Under the pieces are notes generated by a model that worked only from the letters and a program-made list of their open reading frames with translations, had not been told where the DNA came from and did no database searches. A program made the translations under genes and the position numbers. This document shows positions 28,118-36,395 of a stretch of DNA of 64,000 nt, in pieces. Origin of the DNA: Glossina fuscipes (lineage: Eukaryota; Arthropoda; Insecta; Diptera; Glossinidae); contig NW_023998414.1 in assembly GCF_014805625.2 (NCBI RefSeq), positions 6,365,230 to 6,429,229 on the forward strand. The letters run 5' to 3'. Position 1 is the first letter of the stretch, and every line of letters starts with the position of its first letter.

Positions 28118-31100
28118 GCATATATTCATATGTGCATAAAAATTCTTGCTTTCCTCTCTACTCTCACTCAAAGCTTTCTCTGCGCTGTGCCCCGAAACAA
28201 TTATATAATTAAACGTTGTATTCGGGGTCCGTGTCCGTGTTTTAAATGGCATTTCATTACGTGTCTAGTTGCATATTTTATTTTATCAAGAATTTACATG
28301 TTTATGCTGTTGGTTGCTGTTGCCGCTGATGCTGATGCTGCTGCTGCTGCTGCTGTTATTGCTTTTCCTGTTGATTCTCTGACAGTCAGTTGGACATTTA
28401 CATGGTGACGCAAATTATCTGTGCCTTGGGTATGGTTCGTGAAGACAATAAAATTTTTGGTTTAAAATATTTATAAAATTTTATCCGAATTATCCGTAAA
28501 TTTTTCTTTAGCCATACTATTAAGCGAACAATTTATCGTAATTATATATAAGTGAATAAATTAGTCTTATTACATATATACTGAACAGGAGTATATTAAC
28601 TATGCTATAGACTTTAGACTACTTTGGTCGGATATTTTATTCTGTGAGATGCCATTAATAATTTAGTTATGTTTGTCCATTCCGTGCGTCCGTATTTTTA
28701 TCCATTTATATGAATATCCTGCTCGTCTATTTGGAGTACAATATATATTTGCATGTTAATTTTTCCTTCTCGTCTATTTGCATATCCTTCTATTCCATCA
28801 TCCGTCCGTCCATAAGAGCGTCCGTTCATGAGTCCGTCCATTAATTTATCGCCTTATTTTTATATACGATCGTTCATTTAACTATTCGCTCGTCTCCCTA
28901 ACTTATTTGATCTTTGGGCCATTTACCTGCTCAAGCTTTCACCTATTCATCTAATCCCTTATTGTTTCGATTTTCATAGGAATTTTGAATACTTAGGCAG
29001 ATACTTTCTGCCATTGTATTTTCGATAATTTACGCACTAAGCAAACATTCGAGTTTCATTTTAAGTCCGAGTGCCGAGTTTTGGAACTGGTATTTTATCA
29101 AGTTCCGTAACGCATACGAAATTTCATTACCTTATGAATATGATAAATAATTCTATGTTCAATTCAGTTTGCGTTTTCATTTGCGCAATGGCAAAAACGG
29201 GGTTGTACGAAGAAAGAATGGCGTAACTTGAGCTTATATTTCGCACATCAATGACTGCGAAAATCTTAAACTTAATATTCACTCTCTGCTCGATCACTAA
29301 CAATTGATGTCGATCGGTATATGAAGCTGGGATGTTCATGTAGAAAATACATGTTTATTGTGTATGCAAATGATAAAAAATATTTTATTCGGTGTATCGC
29401 CCATCAAGATCGCGACTCTTGGATGCCATGCGAAAATAAAGCTGTTTACCTGTTGATATACCTGCATCTACTTAAGAATCTACATCTAGATGTCTAAAAA
29501 TAAGTCCATTTTTCAGATTCCGTTTCTTTTTTATCGTTCGGGCAAAGAAAAAGTGCCATACCTGCATGAGTAGACGAGTAGATAAGAATCGCGATTACGG
29601 TTTCAATTATCAATGTGCCTGAGAGCGTATTTGGTTGTAGTTATAGTGAATTCTCAGCTGATAAAGGCGCAGCATTTAATATTCCTTTCTCGTTTCCCGC
29701 TTCTTTCTGACCGTCAGGGCATTACACGTATAAGCAATATTATTGAGTGACTGGACTTAAAAAAAAAAAAAAAATTGTCGAATGCTTTTTATTTAGCATA
29801 AATAAACCTTGACATTGTTGTTGCTAGAAGAAATATTTGCGCGTTACGATATCTATTATTATTGTTACGAGCGCTGATTGTTGCCAGATGTTTAAAACTT
29901 AAAAAAAAAAATAAATAGAAACAACTAAGGACATTATAGCCGGGCAAGACCGGCTTCGCATTGATTTTAGTAATAGTACACTAAACATTACTCATTATTT
30001 TCATGAAAGCCCGCATTATTCTCAAAATGCTCAGAACATTACTTGATGTAATCCAAATTCAGCAAAATGTGTTTACTTCCTAATAATTTTATTATTTTTA
30101 CTTTCCGTCACAAAAGACTAAATATTAGACTTCTTCTCCGTATAACAGTTTACGTTTCATGATAACACCTGTATATGTCGGGGTCTATAAGATCGGTCTG
30201 TGTGGTCCAAAGTCTCTGCCATTAATTTATTTGCTAAATTGCTACTATGGTCTAATTTTCATCATGAAATATCAAAAACGAAACCTTGTTTTGAATGAGG
30301 CGTTATATGAAACGTGATCGAAGAAGTGGACCGATCCCATAGCATTCGACCTTGGATCAAGATGCATCCGCGCACTAAATGTTATCAAAATATGTCCAAA
30401 ATAGTGACCTGCAGGTTGAACACAAAAATACATGGACGGACATTAGACGGACCGGCAAGCTTAGACCGATATAGAAAATGCATACTGAATTGATCGGTAT
30501 ATTAAAAGTTGCGTCTACCTTAAGCCTCTCTGAGCATAAATGGTGTAGGATATAATACATCAAACACAATTTCACAGACCTGTATAACGTCTATGACATG
30601 ATGGTAGGTTTCGATTTCATTTACATACCTAGTAAAAATAAAGGACACATTTGTTCATCTCCCATGTCCAATTTTCGTTCATCCGTATTCATCCGTGATA
30701 CGGGGAATTATATATTAAGTTTGTGTGTAATATGCAGAAGGAGTTACCATACACTCGATCTTTATTATATCGATCGATTCAGTTGACCTTGACTATTAGA
30801 GCCCTATAAGAATTACGCGTTAAAGTCTAAGCATTAAAAAAACATTCTCTCGGTAGCTGAAGTCAAGAGTAGACATAAAATTATTTCTTTATCATATCCC
30901 ACTTATGGTAGGGAGTATATTAAGCTTGTGTGTCGTCTTATGTAACATTTAGAAGGGCTTAAGATAGACGCAACCTTTATTATCGCTTGCATGAATTTGT
31001 AAATTTTATTGAATCCTAAGAGCGGGAGAACGAGAAGAAGAAGAAGAAGAAGAAAGAGTCGAAAAAGTAAGAATGAATGATTAGGTATCGAGGTTTGTCT

Positions 31101-32101
31101 TTATGAAAATGACAAAACACAAAACAGAAGAGAAAATTACAAAAAATATATTTATTGCTGTAATAACTTATAAGCTTTCGAAAAAATCGATTCAAAATTT
31201 CTTGCAAATATTTATGCGGCTTTTTGTGCGGCCACGCCTATAATGAATACAAAAATAAAAAAAATAAAAAAAATCTAAACTTTTTACATATAAGCACAAT
31301 ATATTTATTGGTACGCGTATCTAAAATTCGCTTAAAGGCGGATACAGTTTGACTGTTTTTTTCTTATTATTATTATTTTTTTTTTTAGATAACTTTTTTT
31401 TCTTTTTTTTTTTCTTTTTTTTACATAAGAACATCTCATCAAAGCTTAAAAGGTAAACGAAATCAGTAGAAAACAAGTGTGTGTTGTGTGTCTTGTGGCC
31501 GCTGTTTGTGTCCCCCTCCGTTATCCTTAGCTCCCAGCTTTCAGCTATAATTTATGACAATTCGTTTCCTTTTTAAAGACTTTTTAAATAATGTCTTTAA
31601 TTTGTAACAAAAATATCTGTGCTGATAAAAACAACACAGATAAGATGTTTAAAGAGAAAAACGCACATAAAACACAGAATAAATAAAATAAAAAAAAAAA
31701 AAAAAATGAAAAAAAAATAAAAAAAAAATAAATAAATGAAAAAAAAAACAAAAAAAAAAAAAAATGTAAAAAGAAACAAAAAGCACAAAAACTCAAACGG
31801 ACAGAAGTACAACAAAACTTCAAGCAGCTGCTTGTTGTTGCTGTTTGCTGTGTTGTGTGGAAACAAAACCCGTCCCTTTTTTTTTGTATTTTTATTTTCA
31901 TTTTTATTTTTATTCATTTATTTATTTATTTTTATTTATTTTTTTTTTCCAACTTACCTCAGAGAATTCGCGTTGTGACATTTTTATGGCATCATGTGTT
32001 GAATTGGAATTGGCTAAACCATCAGCCGTACTACACACATTCTTGTCATTGTTTCCATTAAAATTTAATGGTAAATTTAATAAATTCTCATAATTTGTCA
32101 T
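1..32101 (-). CDS. TTC28: TTC28-like giant TPR-CHAT protein, spliced, 3' end beyond the window
   Basis: Six coding exons join with matching phases: 32101-31958 (phase 0 end), 7261-4144 (1), 4070-3951 (1), 3888-2214 (2), 2145-1412 (1) and 1348 to the edge. This gives 2379 codons plus two bases with no stop. Order in the protein: a unique N-terminus (about 1-48), three canonical TPRs (about 53-155), about 23 LGN-type 40-residue TPRs with GNLG-AY signatures (about 230-1180), a CHAT region (about 1220-1715), a conserved post-CHAT domain to about 1930, then a low-complexity tail. The same architecture and many identical stretches occur in vertebrate TTC28, which has been linked to spindle midzone, midbody and cytokinesis; that role is family knowledge. 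The CHAT His is kept (ECVHFA, about residue 1546) but the Cys position is Tyr (VVLSSY, about 1629), so protease activity is unlikely. No frameshift or internal stop is seen. The last exon or exons and the 3' UTR lie beyond position 1. Confidence 0.95.
1412..2145 (-). CDS. TTC28: TTC28-like coding exon 5 (end of CHAT, post-CHAT region)
   Basis: This 734-nt exon has acceptor AATCCATAG|AGC and donor TTATTTG|GTAAGT. It finishes the CHAT domain with [15 protein letters not shown] and [13 protein letters not shown]. It continues with a region highly conserved in TTC28 proteins ([69 protein letters not shown] and [20 protein letters not shown]). No function is assigned to this region. Its conservation beside a degraded CHAT active site suggests a structural or protein-binding role (inference). 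Introns of 68 bp and 63 bp flank it. Confidence 0.95.
2214..3888 (-). CDS. TTC28: TTC28-like coding exon 4 (last TPRs and most of CHAT)
   Basis: This 1675-nt exon has acceptor CGATCTAG|GTC and donor GCCAG|GTAACG. It holds the final degenerate TPRs ([48 protein letters not shown]) and then the CHAT domain from about ESIYDIV. A Ser/Gly-rich insertion ([20 protein letters not shown] region) lies inside the CHAT fold. Conserved strands follow: [67 protein letters not shown] and [22 protein letters not shown] peptidases use His and Cys. The His is present but the Cys position is Tyr, so this looks like a pseudo-protease. Confidence 0.95.
3951..4070 (-). CDS. TTC28: TTC28-like coding exon 3
   Basis: This 120-nt exon has acceptor AATTTCCAG|GAC and donor CAGTTAG|GTAAAT. 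It encodes [20 protein letters not shown] and the start of the next TPR, ending [10 protein letters not shown]. Both junctions are phase 1. It is flanked by introns of 73 bp (4071-4143) and 62 bp (3889-3950). It completes the last canonical TPR and leads into the degenerate one in exon 4. Confidence 0.93.
4144..7261 (-). CDS. TTC28: TTC28-like coding exon 2 (TPR array)
   Basis: This 3118-nt exon codes for about 1039 residues. The acceptor is TTTCCTTTCAG|AAC and the donor is TTGG|GTAACT. It opens with three canonical TPRs ([19 protein letters not shown], then [18 protein letters not shown], then [20 protein letters not shown]). After a linker containing [14 protein letters not shown] come about 21 LGN-like units of 40 residues, each with the pattern (R/K)A-GNLG-A---G-Y--A---H---L. 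This fold generally forms a superhelical peptide-binding scaffold. No ATG precedes the TPRs in this frame, so the start lies in an upstream exon. Carrying nearly the whole array in one exon is compact for a gene of this type. Confidence 0.96.
11445..12245 (+). repeat. Dispersed repeat family A, near-complete copy
   Basis: It starts TACCCTACACCGCTTGTGGTA, runs through TATTAAGTTTGTGCGGACGT and GTAACATCTGGAGGGATTCG, and ends with GGGGTTCTCATGAAAGCAAA and CGACAAAGTTTAATTTGTGG. The same blocks in the same order recur at 44.0-44.65 kb. A second partial head (GTAACACCCAAAAGGACTTA) lies inside at about 11564, suggesting a tandem or nested insertion. No coding capacity is seen. Confidence 0.65.
12920..13160 (+). 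repeat. Imperfect (CAA)n tract followed by poly(A)
   Basis: About 170 bp of degenerate CAA/ACA triplets, then a run of about 26 A from 13125. The open frames here (Thr/Lys-rich on plus, Val/Phe-rich on minus) are composition artefacts. Confidence 0.75.
13480..15110. repeat. Cluster of microsatellites
   Basis: (TA)n at 13486-13518, 14659-14695 and 14899-14941; (TG)n at 13860-13912; CT-rich DNA at 14341-14420; CATG/AAGC at 14843-14875; and CATA/CATG at 15001-15105. It is one of the densest simple-repeat stretches in the intron. Confidence 0.8.
16650..17290 (+). repeat. Polypurine minisatellite
   Basis: The plus strand is about 80-90% purine for roughly 640 bp. Variants of GATGAGAGAAGACGAAACAA and GATAAGGCGAGA recur about every 46-55 bp in the second half (for example near 16934, 17061, 17120, 17166 and 17219). 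The first half is shorter GA/AGG-rich sequence. The open frames on the minus strand are Ser/Leu/Phe-rich by composition only. Confidence 0.75.
18500..18590 (+). repeat. (GTCT/GTCC)n tetranucleotide repeat
   Basis: TCTGTCTGTCTGTCTGTCCG and variants run for about 85 bp. It resembles the Cys/Val/Ser-coding frames often mispredicted from such repeats. Confidence 0.8.
18728..18772 (+). repeat. (CAG)n microsatellite
   Basis: About 13 CAG/CAA triplets. They are not within a supported exon. Confidence 0.85.
19015..19092 (+). repeat. (TTG)n tract
   Basis: Imperfect TTG/TTA/CTG triplets flanked by T-rich DNA. A related TTG block at 19721 pairs with a CAA block at 19836. Confidence 0.75.
19721..19856. 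repeat. Perfect 21-bp inverted repeat
   Basis: 19721-19741 (ATTGTTGTTGTTTTTGTTGT plus one T) and 19836-19856 are exact reverse complements separated by 94 bp. Both arms are low-complexity CAA/TTG. Confidence 0.7.
20559..20752 (+). repeat. (GAAA)n/(GA)n polypurine tract
   Basis: Almost pure A and G on the plus strand, with GAAAGAAAGAAAG and GAGAGAGAGAGAAAG runs. Open frames in it on both strands are composition artefacts. Confidence 0.8.
21213..21430 (+). repeat. Family A repeat, 5' part
   Basis: It begins TATACTCTACACCACTTGTG, then GTACATTAGGTTTGTGCAAA, ACCTTTTATTATACCGACCA and ACGAGATATTTCGAGGAAAT. It shares the order of blocks with the other family A copies but lacks the 3' half. Confidence 0.65.
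22998..23130 (+). repeat. Imperfect CAA/CAG/CCA minisatellite
   Basis: AGCAATAGCAATGGCAACAG, ACACCAACACCAACACCAAC and CAGCAGCAGCAGCAG form a triplet-based run. It gives Asn/Ser- or Thr/Pro-rich frames but has no gene context. Confidence 0.75.
23231..23295 (+). repeat. (CA)n-(TA)n compound microsatellite
   Basis: About 12 CA units run directly into about 20 TA units. Confidence 0.9.
23697..23776 (+). repeat. (CCAA/CCAG)n tetranucleotide repeat
   Basis: CCAGCCAGCCAGCCAACTAA followed by many CCAA units over 80 bp. A (TA)n run follows at about 23826-23858. Confidence 0.85.
24511..24541 (+). repeat. 31-T homopolymer
   Basis: An uninterrupted T run. A second run of 19 T follows at about 24619. 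Confidence 0.9.
25911..26132 (+). repeat. Dispersed tRNA-like (SINE-like) repeat family B
   Basis: It runs from TGATGTCGCCTAGTCGTGTA to TATTCGGCTACTCATACGGA. Inside are GGCCGCAGTCTAGTAGGTTT (A-box-like) and AGTTTGAGCCCGCGAACGGC (B-box-like). It aligns with copies at 26.4, 33.3, 34.5 and 49.7 kb. The internal RNA polymerase III-like boxes suggest a tRNA-derived SINE, but the boxes are about 90 bp apart, longer than in a tRNA. It has no poly(A) tail. Confidence 0.5.
26384..26520 (+). repeat. Family B repeat copy
   Basis: GGCAGCTAAGTGGTTATGCG at 26386 resembles a tRNA A-box, and GGGATTTGAATCCGCGAACA at 26455 resembles a B-box, about 70 bp apart. The copy ends with AATCGCGTTTCTTATTTACT. It sits 250 bp after the previous copy, in the same orientation. 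Confidence 0.5.
27751..27808 (+). repeat. (AC)n microsatellite
   Basis: About 28 AC units with one CGCG interruption. Confidence 0.9.
28059..28125 (+). repeat. (TA)n microsatellite
   Basis: TA units with occasional CA, TG and TTTA interruptions. Confidence 0.85.
29562..29665 (-). repeat. Family B repeat, reverse copy
   Basis: The minus strand reads AATTCACTATAACTACAACC near the left end and ATCGCGATTCTTATCTACTC, then GTCTACTCATGCAGG, at the right end. These are the conserved flanks of family B. Confidence 0.45.
30420..30565 (-). repeat. Family A repeat, reverse-orientation fragment
   Basis: Read on the minus strand it gives a TATATCCTACACCATTTATG-like head, then CTTAAGGTAGACGCAACTTT and TTAATATACCGATCAATTC, ending in a CGTCTAATGTCCGTCCATG block. 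It is the same family in the opposite orientation to most copies. Confidence 0.5.
30885..31000 (+). repeat. Family A repeat, short head fragment
   Basis: It contains ATATCCCACTTATGGTAGGG, TATATTAAGCTTGTGTGTCG and AACATTTAGAAGGGCTTAAG, then ATAGACGCAACCTTTATTAT. These match the first ~110 bp of the family. Confidence 0.55.
31958..32101 (-). CDS. TTC28: TTC28-like coding exon 1 (start codon)
   Basis: These 48 codons begin MTNYENLL and end MSQREFSE, followed by a consensus donor (GAG|GTAAGT). The phase-0 end matches the phase-0 acceptor at 7261, so the protein continues with [17 protein letters not shown]. The start was chosen because its context (GCAACAATGACA) is a good fly Kozak with A at -3. 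Two in-frame ATGs further upstream (32242 and 32209) have T at -3. The exon has no recognisable domain and is Asn/Ser-rich. The link to the next exon, 24.7 kb away, is inferred from phase, strand, splice-site strength and the absence of any start in the big exon; a cDNA would settle it. Confidence 0.75.
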
Positions 32102-32249
32102 TGTTGCTGTTGCTGTGGTGCTGTGTGTTGTTTTGATTATTGCATATTTACTCTTTATTAACTTATGTATTCCTTTTTCTTTTTTTTTTTTCCTCTCCAA
32201 TAATTTCATATATAAATTTTTTTCATTTCCATTGATTTGCATATAAGCT
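32102..32249 (-). other. 5' UTR part of TTC28-like exon 1, with spliced acceptor
   Basis: On the minus strand a strong acceptor (TATTCTTTTCTTTGCAG|AGC) ends at 32250. From 32249 to the ATG at 32101 the sequence is A- and CA-rich like a UTR. The frame is open throughout, so starting at the ATG at 32242 would add 47 residues (MQINGNEKNLYMKLLERK...). Its weak start context and lysine-rich composition argue against use, but it is not excluded. The acceptor means at least one further 5' exon exists upstream. Confidence 0.5.
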
Positions 32250-32451
32250 CTGCAAAGAAAAGAATAAATTATTGTGAAAAAAAAAAATGTTTTTATTTTT
32301 ATAAATTATTAACAAAAAAAAAAAAAAAAAAAAACAAAAACATAAAAGTTGCTTTACAAAATGCCTTTGCAAACGAAATTTATTTTTATTTAATAAAATT
32401 CTAATGGTATAGTGTTCGCTTAGTTTCATTTCGCTTTGTTATCATATAAAC

Positions 32452-32479
32452 ATATATACATATATATATATATATATAT

Positions 32480-32510
<31 letters not shown>

Positions 32511-32600
32511 TGACTAATTAATTATGTAATTTTAAATTCAATTTGGCCGAATGTATCGTACAAACGGATAATTAAACGGATATATATATATATATATATG
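32452..32600 (+). repeat. (TA)n/(CA)n compound microsatellite
   Basis: TA units at 32456-32480, CA units at about 32484-32510 and a second TA block at 32581-32600. It lies just upstream of the TTC28-like exon 1. Confidence 0.85.
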
Positions 32601-32718
32601 TATCACATAACTCAATAAGCCTTCAAACTAAATGTCCCAACATTTCATGACATTCGCCTTTCAAGTGCACTTCAGTGTGGCCCAGTTTGCTTGGTGTCTA
32701 AGGGAAGCATTGCTCAAT

Positions 32719-33005
32719 ATTTATACCCTCCACCGGCTATAGGTTAAGTTTTTGCGGACGTTTGTAGCACCCAGAAGACTTATCTCTTATTATATCCAGT
32801 GAATTGGTCTTAGTTTGTCTGTCCGTCATTTGTTCTTATATTCAAGCTATAGGCCACAATTTTCAATATATTTTTTTTTAAATTTCGTATCCTGAGGTGT
32901 TTTTGATCCAAAGACGAACGCTATTGAAAGTCCTTGGGCCAAAACACATCCGTGCAAACATAATATACTCTGGTACCGCGAGTGGGATATGGTATCGAGA
33001 AGACA
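32719..33005 (+). repeat. Family A repeat, 5' half
   Basis: It starts TATACCCTCCACCGGCTATA, then GTTAAGTTTTTGCGGACGTT, TAGCACCCAGAAGACTTATC and TCTTATTATATCCAGTGAAT. A GTCTGTCCGTC block and AAAGACGAACGCTATTGAAA follow. Confidence 0.65.
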
Positions 33006-33339
33006 AAAAATAAAGAGATTTACTGCCAGGCGAATTTTAAAAACTGTAAAGTAAAAATCTTAAGGTAAGGTATTCTTAAATATTTAAAGGGATCATATAA
33101 GACGAAAAAAGGATACGATATTATGGATTAAGCTTGTACGAATATACATATTTGCTGTTGTCCTATTTTTAAATTATGCTACCGATTCCGCAGCAGTCGC
33201 AATATCAAGCCGTGTGTGCGGATGGCTCGTTAATAATGTCTCGCTGGTGAAGACATGCCACCTCGAGGTAGAGAAACTTATGCTTAATGATGGTTAAAGT
33301 CAAAGCTGAAATTCCCTTATTCCAATTATACCTCCAACT

Positions 33340-33500
33340 AGCCATGGCCTAGTAAGTAAGTATTAGGACTTTACCGGCTTAGCACTCGCTATTTTTACGA
33401 CAATAGTATAGTGGGCCGCATTTGCGACTTGAGTCCGCGAACATTGACGTGATGAGTGCGATTCTTACATACTTGGCCACTCATAAGGATCAATGATACG
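33340..33500 (+). repeat. Family B repeat copy
   Basis: ATGGCCTAGTAAGTAAGTAT (A-box-like) is followed about 80 bp later by GCGACTTGAGTCCGCGAACA (B-box-like), then TGAGTGCGATTCTTACATAC and TTGGCCACTCATAAGGATC, the family's 3' end. Confidence 0.5.
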
Positions 33501-34539
33501 TAAAGAGAACTGAACGATAAAAAGCACAGAATACCTGCTTGCAATAACATTTATAGATTCTTAAGTTTTCTTTGCTTTCCATTTATTAGTCAGCAAATGC
33601 TGACGGTTTCGCTTAGACTGAAAAAGCTTAGCCAGCCTATCTTATTGTCATTCTATAACTGAAAAATTATTCTTCTTATTCCATTATACAGTTGTATTTG
33701 CCACTGCTTGGCCAAATAAAGTGGCTGCTTTTCCGGCTTTTCCGCTTTTCATATATTATTTAATAGGAAATCTCACTTGTCTGAAATCTATTCACGGCCC
33801 TATCTATGTGTCAAGAAAGCTTAACAAGTTTATAGGGATTTTTAAATCTTGGAATAATCATTTTACAAGCGCCAGGTTCACTCATAAAATTTTTCACTAT
33901 TACATAATTATCAATATTGTGCGTTCTATGACTACGACAATGGCTTTTGAAATCCTTATTAAATTCTTGACATTTCATTGTCTTTTTCGTTGCGGATTTC
34001 CATATGCACGTCAAGTTGCTTTCGGTCTTGAATGCTGTTTGCAACCTCGTTTCCTCCTTCTTCAAAAAGTCACCTATTATTCTATTCTGTCTAACCTCGA
34101 AAAGTAGCTAAATCGACTTGGCGCCAGTACTCTTAACGACGGTGTTGTTAATTGCAAATCCCTTTATCCGAAACGATTCTATCCAACCTATAATTTGTGT
34201 ACGTGTTGTGTCAACTTTGCTATCATCGATGCCAAGATTCGCTCAATCATAAGCTCGGGGTAAGCTCCCAAAGCATTTTTATCATATTTGCGTAAATGCA
34301 ATCACTGCCACTATGTGAATCTCTCACCGATGCTCGACTCTAAGAATGAAGAAAACGATGTTGAGTATTGAGATGCGGGTAGTTATAGTTTTGGTTGCTT
34401 GATGTTTCAGCTATGAACCTTTCGAATACCTTAGTGAACGAGAATACTCGTTAAAAGGAAACTAAGCATAAAAATCTTTCCTTTTTTTTTTAATACATTT
34501 AAGGATTATAATAGAAAGTATTAAGCTGATGAAAACTCT

Positions 34540-34630
34540 ACTGCAGATGCGAGTCCCACGAAGAACCCACGATCACGGAGTAGTTGATTGCAATCCTTTA
34601 ACTACTCGACCACTCAGACGGATCCATTTG
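34540..34630 (+). repeat. Family B repeat, 3' fragment
   Basis: It contains ATGCGAGTCCCACGAAGAAC, TTGCAATCCTTTAACTACTC and GACCACTCAGACGGATCC. It matches the last ~90 bp of family B. Confidence 0.45.
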
Positions 34631-36013
34631 ATTTATAATACACATTAGTCTGGTAAGACTGTTGTATACTTGCACATATATATTTTTTTGTAGTAAAAAA
34701 AAATATACCGATTAGTAATGGCAATCCGATTTTGTAAATATCTTGAAACAACAACATTTTCTTAAAAGTTTTATAGACGTCAAGGTCATATAAAGCGGTT
34801 CAGGTTTGATAAATTTTTAATTTGATCCATGTAAACTGATCCCGTCATTCTCAATTCCCCGTCGCAACCTCTTTCGATTTGGAGAATTAAAATTTCCACA
34901 ATACATTTTCAAAATGTGTTAGTTAAGGTCGGACTCTCTAGTTAACGGTGCAACAGCGCCTGCAAACATTGACAATAGCAAAAAAAAAAAAAAAAAAAAG
35001 GAGAAAAAAAAAACGTTCTTCCCTTTATGTTCCATTAAACTTTATTTACGTCACGGACCCATCTGAACGAATCTTTTGAACGATTCTTCATAATATGCTT
35101 GATATGTGTTCGCGCACGTACTGGTATTTACGCAGCAGACTTTTTTTCCCAGAATATATGTTTAATTTATATTGGAAAATGAATCGGATTGAGGATAGGA
35201 TTGAAATTAGCTTAAAAGAAAGTCAAATATTATTTTCCCAATAAAGAGCGCAGTCAAACCGCGCTGAATACAAACGTACACTAGGTGATGGGAATTCAAG
35301 ATTCGCCTTAAGGTGAATAAGATTTCTTCACTTGCTCGGTACATAATATTTATAAATGTTTGCCTTCTTTGAAAACTCTGATCCTCAGCGTAATATATGT
35401 ATGCTTGCGGTTCTTTTTAAACTTTTTTTTGTTTTTTTTTTTTTTTCTGCATTTCTTTTCTTTAAAAATCTTAAACAAGTCTCTTACAGTTTTAAACTCG
35501 TCATCATGCTTAACAACCGCAGAAAATAAAAAAAAAAAAAAAAATGTTCACAAGCGAAAAAAAAAAGTATATTTCGAAAAATTAGTTTTACATAATAAAT
35601 TTTTATGACTCAATTGTTGCAGCCCAACCAAAACATACTCAACAAATACACAAACACACTCACACATACACATACGAATATACACACAAACAAACATATA
35701 TGCAAGCATACACAACGATTAGGGATGTGTGCACATATCTTTCTGTTTTTTTTTTTTTGTCTTTTTTTCGCTGAGCTATTGAAAAGTAAGTAAGTAAGTA
35801 ATGTAAAGCTGACCCTTTATTAAGAAGAAAACCCATCCCGGCTGTTTTCAAACAGTTCTGAGAAAATGAGAAATGAACAGAAGTGATTACTGTAGAAAAC
35901 TTTGTTGAATAATTTTTTTTCAACTTAATTAAGTAAAATTTCTTTAATTTATGGTAAAGTTTAAATTTCCATAACTTGGAAGGATTTTTCATCTTTTTCT
36001 TCTTTTATTTGCC

Positions 36014-36082
<69 letters not shown>

Positions 36083-36110
36083 CTGTCTTTCTCTTTCTCT
36101 CTCTCTCTTT
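36014..36110 (+). repeat. (CT)n-(TA)n-(CT)n compound microsatellite
   Basis: CT units at 36014-36046, TA at 36054-36082, then CT-rich to 36110. The minus strand reads GAGAGAG, a possible GAGA-factor target (inference). Confidence 0.85.
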
Positions 36111-36383
36111 TTAATTTCCTTATGCTTCGCTTTGATCAGACCGCTCGCATTCTGGTCTGTGTTCCACTTTACTGTTGTTACTGCTGCTAAAGTGTTCATT
36201 ATTTGATATATTCCTGGAATTGGTTTTGGTCGTTATTACTGCTGTCGTTATTGTTGTTGCGATCTTAACATTTTATTTCATTTCCGTTAAACTTTTATTT
36301 CTTTTCTTTTTTTTTTTTATTTTTTTTTATTATTATTTTAGCAATTCATCAAAAATGAAATCAAATAAAATGCATGGAAAAAT

Positions 36384-36395
36384 GGGGGGGGGGGG
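36384..36395 (+). repeat. 12-G homopolymer
   Basis: A pure run of 12 G in a region that is otherwise over 70% A/T. Confidence 0.85.

Larger units (their letters stand above)
7262..31957 (-). other. 24.7-kb intron 1 of the TTC28-like gene
   Basis: Donor GAG|GTAAGT at 31957 and acceptor TTTCCTTTCAG at 7262. From 7.3 to 12.9 kb it is AT-rich sequence of moderate complexity with a family A repeat at 11.4-12.2 kb. From 12.9 to 28.5 kb it is extremely dense in microsatellites and A/T runs, with a purine minisatellite (16.65-17.29 kb), a GAAA tract (20.56-20.75 kb), a partial family A copy (21.2 kb) and two family B copies (25.9 and 26.4 kb). From 28.5 to 31.9 kb it is ordinary AT-rich DNA with old family A and B copies. 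No convincing nested gene was found; all open frames are short or low complexity. Confidence 0.7.

Noticed and set aside
33721..34107. 128-codon plus-strand open frame (and an 84-codon minus frame)
   Set aside because: No recognisable domain, AT-rich composition and no splice or promoter context; not convincing as a gene, though an old transposon relic is possible.
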